Below are positions 1-6,170 of a stretch of 11,506 nucleotides of DNA, in pieces; position 1 is the first letter of the stretch, and the number at the start of each line of letters is the position of its first letter. The DNA is from Baffinella frigidus (lineage: Eukaryota; Cryptophyceae; Cryptomonadales; Baffinellaceae), in contig MU647218.1 in assembly GCA_026770585.1 (NCBI GenBank), forward strand, positions 30,157 to 41,662. Reading direction: 5' to 3'. The translations under genes were made by a program, and so were the position numbers. The notes under the pieces were generated by a model. The model saw only the letters and a program-made list of their open reading frames with translations, was not told the origin of the DNA and did not search any database.

Positions 1-199
1 ATTAATTGATCATTGGTTAATTGGTTGATTGATTAATTGGTTGATCTCCTTTGGGGGGGCTTGGGGGACGGCGGAGAACCCTGGTGGAGGTTATCTCCTA
101 AACCCCAAACCCCAAACTCAGAAACCCAGAAACCTCGACACTTAGAAGCCCAGAAGCCCAAACCCCCAACACCAAACACCAAACACCAAACCTCAAAAG
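1..199. other. intron-like sequence before the first exon copy
   Basis: The first 45 bases are an AT-rich tract built on variants of TTAATTGG and TTGATTGA. Bases 105-195 are degenerate C/A-rich heptamer DNA (CCAAACC, CCCAAAC types) like that in later introns of this gene. The tract ends in AAAG directly before a truncated exon 1 copy, as an intron end would. The stretch around 50-100 can be read as an open frame, but I recognise nothing in it and do not call an exon. Confidence 0.5.
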
Positions 200-261
200 G
201 AGTGGACGGGAAGGAGGAGAGGCCGCTACGGCTGCTGGACTTGGAGGACGACGCGCAGTTT
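200..261 (+). pseudogene. exon 1 start copy a (truncated)
   Basis: This copy carries the first half of exon 1 (VDGKEERPLRLLDLEDDAQF in frame) after an AAAG acceptor-like end. It then loses similarity, with no FDLLRRLPNLIH part. It is an upstream duplicate holding the acceptor side only. Using it would give a run-on into intron sequence, so I treat it as a relic. Confidence 0.7.
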
Positions 262-273
262 GTCCCGGATTGG

Positions 274-360
274 TACCACGAACATAGATAGGCCGTTAAT
301 TAGTACCACGAAACATAGATGGGACGTTAGTTAGTACCACGAACATACATGGACCGCAGG
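274..360. repeat. tandem repeat of about 30 bp, three units
   Basis: The units begin TACCACGAACATAGATGGGC at about 274, 304 and 335, with small differences between them. The same three-unit block recurs at 480-563, so it lies inside a larger duplicated segment of about 200 bp that also contains the exon 1 start. Confidence 0.85.
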
Positions 361-395
361 TGTTAGCCATGGCTAATCGCCTTGATGCTTTACAG

Positions 396-457
396 GAGTG
401 GACGGGAAGGAGGAGTGGCCGCTGCGGCTGCTAGACTTGGATGACGACGCGCAGTTC
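396..457 (+). pseudogene. exon 1 start copy b (truncated)
   Basis: This is the second acceptor-side duplicate of exon 1. It is preceded by the same GATGCTTTACAG acceptor as the full exon at 602 and reads VDGKEEWPLRLLDLDDDAQF before similarity stops. The spacing from copy a is 196 nt and to the full exon 206 nt, so the three form a tandem array. Confidence 0.75.
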
Positions 458-479
458 ATCCCGAGCAATTGTAAATTAC

Positions 480-563
480 TACCACGAACATAGATGGGCC
501 GTTAATTAGTACCCACGAACATAGATGGGCCGTTAATCACTACCGCGAACATAAACGGACCGC
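480..563. repeat. second block of the about 30-bp tandem repeat
   Basis: Three units of the TACCACGAACATAGATGGGC type begin at about 480, 510 and 541. The block is the duplicate of 274-360. Both blocks are followed by the same GTGTTAGCCAT...GATGCTTTACAG intron end that leads into an exon 1 copy. Confidence 0.85.
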
Positions 564-601
564 ACGTGTTAGCCATAGCTAATCGCCTTGATGCTTTACA
601 G

Positions 602-710
602 GAGTGGACGGGAAGGAGGTGTGGCCGCTGCGGCTGCTAGACTTGGAAGATGATGAGCAATTCGGGCCTGTCTTCGACCTCCTACGCCGCCTCCCCAACC
701 TCATCCACCG
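602..710 (+). CDS. exon 1: DUF3638-family protein, PLRLLDLEDDEQF to LPNLIHR
   Basis: This is the only exon 1 copy with both halves. It follows GATGCTTTACAG and ends CACCG before GTGCAT. Its frame (residues 1 to 36 of the part visible here) reads WPLRLLDLEDDEQFGPVFDL, then LRRLPNLIHR. It starts with two bases of a split codon, so an earlier exon must exist outside the window. Its last codon (CG plus G) is completed by exon 2, giving IHR-YLHD. No motif of known function is visible, and the call rests on its in-frame junction to exon 2. Two acceptor-side copies lie upstream and four donor-side copies downstream. Confidence 0.75.
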
Positions 711-840
711 GTGCATTTACCAATCTACTGCGAAACCAGATTTGGTTGAAAATGTATGCTATTTTGAGGGTGGAATTTGCTATCTTAGCCTCGATACAGC
801 TGCACAATAGCATAAAATCCACCCGTAAGATAGCAAAAGT
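711..840. repeat. intron 1 start, repeat block A (first copy)
   Basis: This non-coding stretch follows the exon 1 donor and recurs after another exon 1 copy at 1323-1410, with its far end recurring near 1632-1650. It contains a perfect 12-bp inverted pair, TTTGCTATCTTA and TAAGATAGCAAA, at about 775 and 826, so it can form a stem. Donor and intron start were therefore duplicated together with the exon end. Confidence 0.7.
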
Positions 841-912
841 AGACTTGGACGACGACGAGCAGTTTGGGGCTGTCTTCGACCTCCTACGCCGCCTCCCCAA
901 CCTCATCCACCG
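841..912 (+). pseudogene. exon 1 end copy d
   Basis: A 5'-truncated duplicate of exon 1 reads DLDDDEQFGAVFDLLRRLPN, then LIHR, ending CACCG before GTACTG. It lacks the DGKEVWPLR part and a good acceptor. It is a donor-side copy lying downstream of the full exon. Confidence 0.75.
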
Positions 913-968
913 GTACTGCGAAATTAATTTAAATCGCCGGACAACTTAAGAATAGACCGAATTGGTGA

Positions 969-1027
969 GATAAGCAGTTCGGGCCTGTCTTCGACCTCCT
1001 ACGCCGCCTCCCCAACCTCATGCACCG
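969..1027 (+). pseudogene. exon 1 end copy e
   Basis: This copy reads DKQFGPVFDLLRRLPNLMHR and ends CACCG before GTGACG. It is preceded by an ACTTAAGAATAGACC segment that also precedes copy f. Substitutions D-K-Q and L-M-H distinguish it from the full exon. Confidence 0.75.
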
Positions 1028-1047
1028 GTGACGTCCTCTGCCGCAGG

Positions 1048-1260
1048 GCTCTTTTTCTGTCGAAAGTTGACGGATTTGTACCGTGGGCCCACACTGACAA
1101 CTTAAGAATAGACCGAATTGGTGAGATGAGCAGTTCGGGCCAGTCTTTGACCTCTTACGCCGCCTCCCCAACCTCATCCACCGGTAACTAGACAGGCTAT
1201 TCTTAAGTTGCCGTCGTGGGTTCGTGGTACAAATCCGTCAACTTTGGATAGAAAAAGAGC
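1048..1260. repeat. long inverted repeat enclosing exon 1 copy f
   Basis: The left arm (1048-1113) runs from GCTCTTTTTCTGTCGAAAG to CTTAAGAATAGACC. The right arm (about 1195-1260) is its reverse complement with a few differences, ending CTTTGGATAGAAAAAGAGC. The arms are about 65 bp and the loop of about 80 bp holds exon 1 copy f. A transcript could fold here. It may be a fold-back duplication or a mobile element that captured an exon piece. Confidence 0.85.
1125..1183 (+). pseudogene. exon 1 end copy f, in the loop of the inverted repeat
   Basis: This copy reads DEQFGPVFDLLRRLPNLIHR, identical to the end of the full exon at protein level, and stops at CACCG before GTAACT. The donor side is intact, but the exon start and acceptor are missing. 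Confidence 0.75.
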
Positions 1261-1266
1261 GCCCGA

Positions 1267-1322
1267 GATGAGCTGTTTGGGCCTATCTTCGACCTCCTAC
1301 ACCTCCCCAACCTCATCCACCG
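1267..1322 (+). pseudogene. exon 1 end copy g
   Basis: This copy reads DELFGPIFDLLHLPNLIHR, with a 3-nt loss that turns the RR pair into H. It ends CACCG before GTCCAT and is followed by a second copy of the intron start block found at 711. Confidence 0.7.
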
Positions 1323-1405
1323 GTCCATTTTCCCACCTAATGCGAAATCAGATTCTATTCAGAACAACGTGTGCTACCTGAAGGGTGTAATCTGCTATCT
1401 TAGCC

Positions 1406-1463
1406 CTGCCCACCTATGCCGAGGCTGCCCACCTACGCCGAGGCTGCCCACCTACGCCGAGGC
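1406..1463. repeat. 19-bp tandem repeat, three units
   Basis: The unit is CTGCCCACCTACGCCGAGG, with a T for C change in the first unit. The array interrupts the second copy of repeat block A (1323-1650), so it belongs to an insertion or expansion in that copy. Confidence 0.85.
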
Positions 1464-1542
1464 TGATTGGGTAATTGAGCAATTGATTTATTGATTAGAG
1501 AGTAGCCCACACAGCGGGCTTCGAAGGGATTTTCGGGATTTT

Positions 1543-1582
1543 CGGCATAGGTGGGCACACCCGGCCCTGCCCACCTATGCCG
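1543..1582. repeat. perfect 15-bp hairpin
   Basis: The arms CGGCATAGGTGGGCA (1543-1557) and TGCCCACCTATGCCG (1568-1582) are exact reverse complements around a 10-base loop. The arm sequence is the same motif as the 19-bp tandem repeat at 1406, so one inverted unit of that array probably made the hairpin. Confidence 0.85.
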
Positions 1583-1729
1583 GGGGAGAGGGCCGCCGCG
1601 CCCCCGGCAGGGGGGCGCGCCATCGCACAACATTCACCCATAAGATAGCAAACAATTATTTAGATTAAATATATTTTTATGTGAGATCGTCTCCAGCACA
1701 CCCCAACGCGTGTCCCAACACACCAGAAG

Positions 1730-1800
1730 GTATCTCCACCACACAATCTTCCTGGAAGTGTCAACACACCAGGCCGTGCAGATCTCCGCGTCCGGTCAAG
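1730..1800 (+). pseudogene. exon 2 start copy a (truncated)
   Basis: This copy starts after CACCAGAAG and reads YLHHTIFLEVSTHQAVQISA, then SGQE, before turning into intron sequence (AAACACGCTAC). It is an acceptor-side copy with several amino acid changes and no LGGDMLF part. It is the most diverged of the three 5' copies. Confidence 0.75.
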
Positions 1801-1927
1801 AAAACACGCTACAATTGATGTAAAATTTTACGATTGCCTTTCCGGTACAAAATTAAAAAGTTGTTCGCATAGAAGGACTAATCCCCCCAAGAATGTATTT
1901 TAAACGGTGTGTACAACACGCCCGCAG

Positions 1928-1998
1928 GTATCTCCACGACACGATCTTCCCAGACGTGCTGAAACATCAGGCCGTGCAGATCTCGGCGTCCGGGCAAG
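1928..1998 (+). pseudogene. exon 2 start copy b (truncated)
   Basis: This copy starts after ACACGCCCGCAG and reads YLHDTIFPDVLKHQAVQISA, then SGQE, before the same intron sequence as copy a. It lies 198 nt after copy a and 197 nt before the full exon, so all three form a regular tandem array. Confidence 0.8.
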
Positions 1999-2124
1999 AA
2001 AACACGCTACAATTGATGTAAAATTTTACAATCACCTTTCTGGTCCAAAATTAAAGGTTGTTCGCATGGAAGGACTAATCCCCCCAAGAATGTATTTTAA
2101 ACGGTGTGTACAACACGCCCGCAG

Positions 2125-2226
2125 GTATCTCCACGACACGATCTTCCCGGACGTGTTGAAACATCAGGCCGTGAAGATCTCGGCGTCTGGGCAAGAGCTC
2201 GGCGGCGACATGCTTTTCAAGCGCCG
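2125..2226 (+). CDS. exon 2: DUF3638-family protein, YLHDTIFP to KISASGQELGGDMLFKR
   Basis: This is the only complete exon 2 copy. It follows ACACGCCCGCAG, begins with G (completing R from exon 1) and ends CGCCG before GTAACC. Visible residues 37 to 69 contain KISASGQELGGDMLFKR, a block I recall as conserved directly before the FSGTPSDLLP motif in fungal DUF3638-family proteins. The last two bases CG are completed by the first G of exon 3, giving FKRR-LGFSG. Copies a and b upstream lack the second half. Copies d and e downstream lack the first half. Confidence 0.88.
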
Positions 2227-2327
2227 GTAACCCCTCGAGGCCAGAAACGTGACTATTTTAAAACAGGGATTCGTTTACAAGTGAAAAAAGAGGTGTGTAG
2301 TAATTTTTACACACAAGTGGGGGCGTT

Positions 2328-2367
2328 TGGTCACGTAGCTGGCGGAATTCCGCCAGCTACGTGACCA
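2328..2367. repeat. perfect 40-bp palindrome without spacer
   Basis: Two 20-bp arms meet at GAATTC with no mismatch and no loop. The outer flanks also match imperfectly, if a two-base bulge is allowed, so the fold may reach about 2320-2373. It lies in intron 2, just before exon 2 copy d. Such a structure extrudes as a cruciform and is normally unstable. Confidence 0.95.
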
Positions 2368-2372
2368 CGCCT

Positions 2373-2434
2373 CAGGCTGTGAAGATTTCGGCGTCTGGAC
2401 AAGAGCTCGGCGGGGACATGCTTTTCAGGCGCCG
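2373..2434 (+). pseudogene. exon 2 end copy d
   Basis: A donor-side copy, 5'-truncated: it reads QAVKISASGQELGGDMLFRR after CCTCAG and ends CGCCG before GTAGCC. One K to R change separates it from the full exon. The broken 5' end abuts the arm of the 40-bp palindrome, suggesting the palindrome marks the breakpoint. Confidence 0.8.
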
Positions 2435-2445
2435 GTAGCCACCAT

Positions 2446-2535
2446 TCACACAGCGGACTTCGAAGGGATTTTGAATAACCCCTAAGCGATAAGACCTACG
2501 ACCCTACGGTAGGCAACCCGTAGGGACATAGGGGG
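2446..2535. repeat. dispersed intron motifs shared with introns 1 and 9
   Basis: CACACAGCGGACTTCGAAGG near 2446 matches 1508-1533 of intron 1 with one change. The small hairpin CCCTACGGTAGG-CAA-CCCGTAGGG near 2502 resembles CCTACCGTAGGCAATCCCG near 7763 in intron 9. These look like short dispersed units of unknown origin. Confidence 0.6.
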
Positions 2536-2550
2536 GTTCCTACGGATAAG

Positions 2551-2586
2551 GCAAGAGCTCGGCGGGGACATGCTTTTCAAGCGCCG
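2551..2586 (+). pseudogene. exon 2 end copy e
   Basis: The shortest donor-side copy reads QELGGDMLFKR after GATAAG and ends CGCCG before GTAGCC. With copy d it shows repeated duplication of exon end plus donor. Confidence 0.75.
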
Positions 2587-3057
2587 GTAGCCCCCCAATT
2601 ACACCCCACTATTGAAAGCTACCTATATACCGAAATGGGCCGTTCTTAAGGCGCGTAGACTTTTGGATCACTCATCTCCCCCCTATCACCAGGACTCCAA
2701 AGTGGACTTAGCAGGGCAACTTGTCCATACAAATCGACCTTAGGAACTGAACTTGTTGAGTTCACTTCGGAGGCCTGGTGGTATTGGCACCAGGACTCGA
2801 AAATTGCTTCATTAAGCAATTGATTGAGCAATTGATTAATTAAGCAATTAATTGCTGATGGTAGGGTGTCGGGTGAAGGGCGTAGGGTGGAGGGTGGAGG
2901 GTGGAGGGTGGAGGGTGGAGGGTGGAGGGTGGAGGGTGGAGGCCCTTCTTCGACACACATCCCAGTGAAGTAAAAATACGAATCACTCGCGTCCAAAATG
3001 AGACCATTCGCGTCCGTACGTGACAGAACATTAAGACTCCATGTGTCCAACAAACAG
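2587..3057. other. intron 2 middle: no gene seen; AT-rich and G-rich repeats
   Basis: The stretch holds an AT-rich tract of repeated AAGCAATTGATT units near 2810-2850, like tracts near 1 and 1470, and the GGAGGGT minisatellite. A long open frame exists on the opposite strand (about 3077 to 2646), but part of it is the minisatellite translated (repeated PPSTLH), and I give it no credit. Nothing else is recognised. Confidence 0.5.
2884..2942. repeat. GGAGGGT heptamer minisatellite
   Basis: About eight nearly perfect tandem units of 7 bp occur here. The period is that of the telomere-like heptamer found in later introns (CCCTAAA), and the reverse complement CCCTCCA differs at only two positions. 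The G-rich strand here is the gene's sense strand. Confidence 0.9.
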
Positions 3058-3097
3058 CCTCGGGTTCTCCGGCACACCTTCGGAGCTGTTACCGCTC
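3058..3097 (+). pseudogene. exon 3 start copy a
   Basis: After CAACAAACAG this copy reads LGFSGTPSELLPL in frame and then runs into CTTAAGAAATC. It is the first of four acceptor-side copies of exon 3 upstream of the complete exon at 3662. Confidence 0.78.
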
Positions 3098-3205
3098 AGG
3101 CTTAAGAAATCTCTTTGTAGTCGTGTAGTCTGATGTGTGGAAGTGGCCTGGATTTAATTCTTCGCGTGTCGTGGTGCATTAACCCTGTGTGTGTCCAATA
3201 CACAG

Positions 3206-3248
3206 ACTGGGCTTCTCCGGCACACGTTCAGAGCTGTTATCGCTCGAG
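3206..3248 (+). pseudogene. exon 3 start copy b
   Basis: After CCAATACACAG this copy reads LGFSGTRSELLSLE in frame (P to R and P to S changes), then diverges. It is an acceptor-side copy and lies inside the 264-bp tandem unit. Confidence 0.75.
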
Positions 3249-3321
3249 CAGCCTCTGAAAATTAAGCCAGTCGCGTCCTCAAGTGACCGGGCAGTTGAAT
3301 ATTCGCGTATCCAACGAACAG

Positions 3322-3364
3322 GCTCGGGTTCTCTGGCACGCCCTCGGAGCTGTTACCACTCGAG
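3322..3364 (+). pseudogene. exon 3 start copy c
   Basis: After CCAACGAACAG this copy reads LGFSGTPSELLPLE and then enters CTTAAGAAATCCC intron sequence. Its reading is identical to the true exon over 14 residues, so it is a strong decoy acceptor. Confidence 0.75.
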
Positions 3365-3469
3365 CTTAAGAAATCCCTTTGTAGTCTTGTAGTATGATGT
3401 GTGGAAGTGACCTGGATTTAATACTTCGCGTGTCGTGGTGCATTAACCCTGTGTGTGTCCAATACACAG

Positions 3470-3512
3470 ACTGGGCTTCTCCGGCACGCCTTCGGAGCTG
3501 CTGCTGCTTGAG
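3470..3512 (+). pseudogene. exon 3 start copy d
   Basis: After CCAATACACAG this copy reads LGFSGTPSELLLLE and then diverges. It is the second member of the 264-bp tandem pair with copy b. Confidence 0.75.
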
Positions 3513-3661
3513 CGGCATCCACAATTAGGCCAAATTAGGCTAATTGTGGAAAAACATAGGCCTAATTTTGGACACATAGGCCTAATTTTGGACGCCAGTG
3601 CCACGCTTTGTGTTTCTATTTACGTAGTTGTGAATTAACCCTGTGTGTGTCCAACAAACAG
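3513..3661. other. intron 2 end with TTAGGCCTAATTTTGG-type repeats
   Basis: Bases 3525-3595 contain short direct and inverted pieces of GGCCTAATTTTGGAC and AATTAGGC. The tract then returns to the common TGAATTAACCCTGTGTGTGTCC intron end used by the exon 3 copies and stops in CAACAAACAG at the true exon. Confidence 0.6.
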
Positions 3662-3770
3662 GCTCGGGTTCTCCGGCACGCCTTCGGAGCTGTTGCCGCT
3701 CGAGCTCGGGAAGTGCCGCTACGACCGCGGGACAGACGGCAAGCTCCAGCACGTCCTCACGTCCCCGAAG
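3662..3770 (+). CDS. exon 3: GFSGTPSELLP motif (helicase motif III-like)
   Basis: This is the only complete copy of five. It starts with G (completing R from exon 2) after CAACAAACAG and ends CCGAAG before GTCCGT. Visible residues 71 to 106 contain LGFSGTPSELLPLELGKC, RYDRGTDGKL and VLTSPK, which I recall as the most conserved block of the DUF3638-associated core (GFSGTPSDLLP then ELG.C.YE.GSDGK). FSGTP resembles motif III (SAT or SGT type) of SF2 helicases, which links ATP hydrolysis to strand movement; that role here is inference. The exon end is in phase 0, and joining to exon 4 gives SPK-VVSYVL. Confidence 0.9.
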
Positions 3771-3886
3771 GTCCGTCCTTCTATGTCTCTACGGGTGTGC
3801 TTAAACATAGATGGACGAATCTGCTGACGTCAGCACCAGACGCGACGCCCGAAGCTGACGCGAAGCGTTGCCGCTTTTGATGGCAG
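3771..3886. other. intron 3 (116 nt, shortest intron)
   Basis: GTCCGT to GGCAG. It holds no heptamers and no exon copies, unlike almost every other intron here, so it may represent the unexpanded state. A reading frame continues from exon 3 for 19 codons before a stop, so retention would truncate the protein. Confidence 0.8.
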
Positions 3887-3964
3887 GTTGTCTCGTACGT
3901 GCTGATCGACAAAGGGTGGAGCGTCAAGGGCCTGCTCGACCTCATTGCTGGCCACGGCGGCTCG
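3887..3964 (+). CDS. exon 4: VVSYVLIDKGWSVKGLLDLI
   Basis: The exon has 26 codons (visible residues 107 to 132), starts after TGATGGCAG and ends GGCTCG before GTAACC, phase 0 on both sides. It reads VVSYVLIDKGWSVKGLLDLI then AGHGGS. It is part of the linker between the SGTP block and the ALIDTGALIT block in this family. It is a single-copy exon: I see no truncated copy beside it. The join to exon 5 gives GGS-GDAEYHALIDTGA. Confidence 0.88.
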
Positions 3965-4214
3965 GTAACCCCTAAACCCTAAACCCTAAACCCGAAACCC
4001 GAAACCCTAAACCCTAAACCCTAAATCCTTACCCGCATACACCCTCAATTATATTCCCTAAAATACTCGTTTAAACCCTGTCTACACCCTCGACCCTATT
4101 CCCTAATACAATCTTCGAAACCCCCAAAACACACGCTAAAGCTTGCCGCAAGGGACTGCCCGACGTTATCGCTGGGCTCGGTATTAACCGGCCTACACCC
4201 TCAACCCTATTCCC
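3965..4214. repeat. intron 4 start: telomere-like CCCTAAA array and degenerate tail
   Basis: Bases 3968-4027 are CCCTAAA and CCCGAAA heptamers in tandem, directly at the donor. They decay after 4030 into ACCCTCAA/TATTCCCTA lines, one phrase of which (TACACCCTCAA..CTATTCCCTA) occurs at about 4038, 4082 and 4194. Confidence 0.9.
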
Positions 4215-4216
4215 TA

Positions 4217-4386
4217 CTACGCGGGAGAGCTACATGTCATTTTACGCCCTGCGTCTGTCTATTATTTTCCCTTGAAATCGGCAAAAGTTGCCGGAAATGC
4301 CCACAAATAATTGACTTTGAGCCTGCCGGTAACCGCAAGATATGCTTTCCGGTTGCCTAGATGAGACACCTACCCCTCCCCCGTAG
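4217..4386. mobile_element. MITE-like element, copy 1
   Basis: The ends are inverted: CTACGCGGGAG at the left and CTCCCCCGTAG at the right, one mismatch in 11. Both ends are flanked by TA, as Tc1/mariner-type elements leave. It is 170 bp and has no coding capacity. An internal stem CGGCAA-AAG-TTGCCG lies at 4279-4293. A second copy with the same ends is at 7359-7526 in intron 9. Non-autonomous DNA transposon is the best reading; the family is unknown to me. Confidence 0.72.
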
Positions 4387-4494
4387 TAACGTCTCCCAAG
4401 CCGCAGTGCTGTTCCCATCACTCGATGGTTGCAACATAAGCCGTGACGCTGATTTCCGCGCATTCCAAACCATGAGTGTTTGCGCGGGGGGTAG

Positions 4495-4543
4495 GGAGAC
4501 GCGGGAGTACCACGTGCCGATCGATACGAGCGCCCTCATCACC
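4495..4543 (+). pseudogene. exon 5 start copy a, frameshifted
   Basis: GGAGACGCGG-GAGTACCACG matches the exon 5 start, but one extra G breaks the frame. It runs through GCCCTCATCACC and then stops matching. It is preceded by GGGTAG, so the acceptor dinucleotide survives. Confidence 0.75.
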
Positions 4544-4576
4544 CCAACCGCACCATCTGTGTTTGCCCGGGGGGGT

Positions 4577-4632
4577 CGTCTCTCTCTCTCTCTCTCTCTC
4601 TCCCTCTCTCTCTCTCTCTTTCTTTCTCTCTA
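4577..4632. repeat. TC dinucleotide microsatellite
   Basis: A nearly pure run of TC on the + strand lies in intron 4, between two GTTTGCCCG-containing repeats. It is pyrimidine on the sense strand and could act as a polypyrimidine tract, although the next AG sites are decoys. Confidence 0.95.
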
Positions 4633-4681
4633 ACCAACCACACCATCAGTGTTTGCCCGCTGATTTCCGCGCCAGGAGCAG

Positions 4682-4700
4682 GGCGACGCGGAGGACCACG
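4682..4700 (+). pseudogene. exon 5 start copy b (short)
   Basis: After GGAGCAG the sequence GGCGACGCGGAGGACCACG matches the first 19 bases of exon 5 with few changes (GDAEDH). It is too short to do more than mark another duplicated acceptor. Confidence 0.55.
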
Positions 4701-4805
4701 GGCGACGCAGGAGGTCCTGGGAAGGTCCCAGGGCCCTACGGTAGTACGTATGAGCCTACTCGCCACTTAAGGGATACCCTAACCCCTGAATCCTGAACCC
4801 GGCAG

Positions 4806-4871
4806 GGAGACGCGGAGTACCACGCGCTGATCGACACGGGCGCGCTCATCACCTCCATGTCCAACTACGAG
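4806..4871 (+). CDS. exon 5: ALIDTGALIT block (helicase motif IV-like)
   Basis: The exon has 22 codons (visible residues 133 to 154), after CCCGGCAG and ending TACGAG before GTGCCT, phase 0. It reads GDAEYHALIDTGALITSMSN then YE. I recall ALIDTGALITGMSN..VA.+LL as a conserved string of the family. Its place between the SGTP and TTGMDI blocks fits motif IV of a helicase second lobe, by inference. Exon-exon joins are GGS-GDAEY and NYE-VASYLL. Two decayed acceptor-side copies lie in intron 4. Confidence 0.9.
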
Positions 4872-5147
4872 GTGCCTGCACCCTCAACCCTCAACACGTA
4901 ACATTCAACACTAGACGCTAGACGCTAGACGCTAGACACTAAACACTAGACGCTAGACGCTAGACACTAAACACTAAACACTAAACACTCAACACTATGC
5001 ACTAAATACTAAACACTAAACACTATGCACTCAACACTAAACACTACACTGAACACTGGACCCTGAACCCTAAACACAAAGCCCTAAACCCTAAGCCCTA
5101 AACCCTAAACCCTAGACACCAACCCCTAACCCCTAACCCCAAACCAG
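4872..5147. repeat. intron 5: CACTAAA/CGCTAGA heptamer arrays
   Basis: Almost the whole intron is heptamer DNA: ACACTAAAC and ACGCTAGAC units at 4910-5045, then CCCTAAA and CCCCTAAC units up to the AAACCAG acceptor. The private CACTAAA/CGCTAGA variants are not common in the neighbouring introns. Confidence 0.9.
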
Positions 5148-5204
5148 GTGGCTTCGTACCTCCTCGCACGCGGACTCACGTGGTGCGAGGGCATCGTCTT
5201 CCTG
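5148..5204 (+). CDS. exon 6: VASYLLARGLTWCEGIVFL
   Basis: The exon has 19 codons (visible residues 155 to 173), after AAACCAG and ending TTCCTG before GTACCC, phase 0. It continues the family string SNYE-VASYLLARGL...EGIVFL-DESDRKMIL. A donor-side copy of the last 39 bases lies 121 nt downstream in intron 6. Confidence 0.88.
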
Positions 5205-5636
5205 GTACCCCCTAAACCCTAAACCCCTAAGCTCTTCACCCTGAACCCCGAATCTTCAACCTTAAACTCTAAACCCTAAAACGTGAGCGCGCGGACTCAC
5301 GTGGTGTGAGGGCATCGTGTTCCTGGTACACCCCACCCCCCCGAAACCATAACCTCAATCCTAAGGGTTTCAAACCCTAAACCCCTAAGCTCTTCACCCT
5401 GAACCCCGAATCCTAAAACCTAAACTCTAAACCTAACACCCCACCCCCACTAAACCCTAACCTAAACCGTAAGGGTTTCACGAAACCCTAAACCCTAAAC
5501 CCTAAACCCCAGACCCTAAGCCCTGAACCCTCAACTCTAAACCCTAAACCCTAAACCTTAAACTCCGAACCCTAAACCCTGAACCCCGAATCCTAAACTC
5601 TAAACCCGAAACCCGAAACCCGAAACCCGAAATCAG
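5205..5636. repeat. intron 6: CCCTAAA heptamers with an internal duplication
   Basis: The intron consists of CCCTAAA, CCCCTAA and CCCGAAA units. The phrase CCCCTAAGCTCTTCACCCTG occurs at about 5224 and 5387, showing that a block including an exon 6 end copy was duplicated. It ends in four CCCGAAA units and AAATCAG. Confidence 0.9.
5287..5325 (+). pseudogene. exon 6 end copy
   Basis: The copy reads RGLTWCEGIVFL and ends TTCCTG before GTACAC. The exon start and acceptor are absent. It is a donor-side copy downstream of the full exon, with two silent changes. Confidence 0.82.
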
Positions 5637-5681
5637 GACGAGAGCGATCGGAAGATGATCCTGCTACGTGACGGCCTCAAG
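5637..5681 (+). CDS. exon 7: DESDRKMILLRDGLK (45 nt micro-exon)
   Basis: The shortest exon, 15 codons (visible residues 174 to 188), sits after AAATCAG and ends CTCAAG before GTCATC, phase 0. DESDRKMIL corresponds to the DE.DRKMIL string that I recall as nearly invariant in the family. The intron begins GTCATCCCTCAA, which read in frame (VIPQ) resembles the next exon start VVPLH. Confidence 0.88.
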
Positions 5682-5892
5682 GTCATCCCTCAACCCTAAA
5701 CCCGAAACCCTAAACCCTAAACCCCAAACCCTAAACCCGAAACCCGAAACCCTAAAACCCAATCCCTCAGCCCCAAAACCCAAAACCCAAAACCCAAACC
5801 CCAAACCCCAAACTTTAAACCCCAAACCTCAATCCCCAATCCCCAAACCCTAAACCTTGAACATCCTAAACCCTCCAAACCCCAAACACCAG

Positions 5893-5927
5893 GTGGTCCC
5901 GCTGCACCAGTGCGACATCCACAAATC
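5893..5927 (+). pseudogene. exon 8 start copy a
   Basis: After ACACCAG this copy reads VVPLHQCDIHKS and then becomes CCGCAAA heptamers. It is an acceptor-side copy, identical in protein to the true exon as far as it goes. Confidence 0.82.
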
Positions 5928-5976
5928 TGCAAACCGCAAACCGCAAACCGCAACCCGCAACCCTCAACCCGCAACC

Positions 5977-6022
<46 letters not shown>

Positions 6023-6130
6023 ACCCTTAACCCTCAACCCTCATCCCTTAACCCCAAACCCCAAACCCCAAACCCCAAACCCCAATCCCTAAACCTTGAA
6101 CATCCTAAACCCTCCGAACCCTGACACCAG

Positions 6131-6170
6131 GTGGTCCCGTTGCACCAGTGCGACATCCACAAATCGCGTC
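6131..6170 (+). pseudogene. exon 8 start copy b
   Basis: After ACACCAG this copy reads VVPLHQCDIHKSR, then diverges to PGRR without the FAFYDQ part. It lies 238 nt after copy a and 232 nt before the full exon. Confidence 0.82.

Larger units (their letters stand above)
3101..3490. repeat. 264-bp tandem duplication within intron 2
   Basis: The segment starting CTTAAGAAATCTCTTTGTAG at about 3101 recurs at about 3365. Both continue through TGATGTGTGGAAGTG and CATTAACCCTGTGTGTGTCC into an exon 3 start (3206 and 3470). Differences are few. The duplicated unit therefore spans intron, acceptor and exon start. Confidence 0.88.

Noticed and set aside
200-1322. A protein with seven repeats of the FDLLRRLPNLIH unit
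   Set aside because: Units are truncated on opposite sides, separated by stops and lack one splice boundary each. Only 602-710 has both ends.
2646-3077. A 143-residue open frame on the minus strand
   Set aside because: Its middle is the GGAGGGT minisatellite translated as repeated PPSTLH, and it overlaps intron DNA and an exon 3 copy in antisense. No known domain is visible.
3965-4030. A true chromosome end (CCCTAAA telomere)
   Set aside because: The heptamers are flanked on both sides by exons of one gene in a continuous frame, and similar arrays lie in many introns. They are internal telomere-like repeats.
4577-4632. The TC run as a promoter or initiator element
   Set aside because: It lies inside intron 4 of an open gene, and no start codon with a supported frame follows. 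A simple microsatellite explains it.
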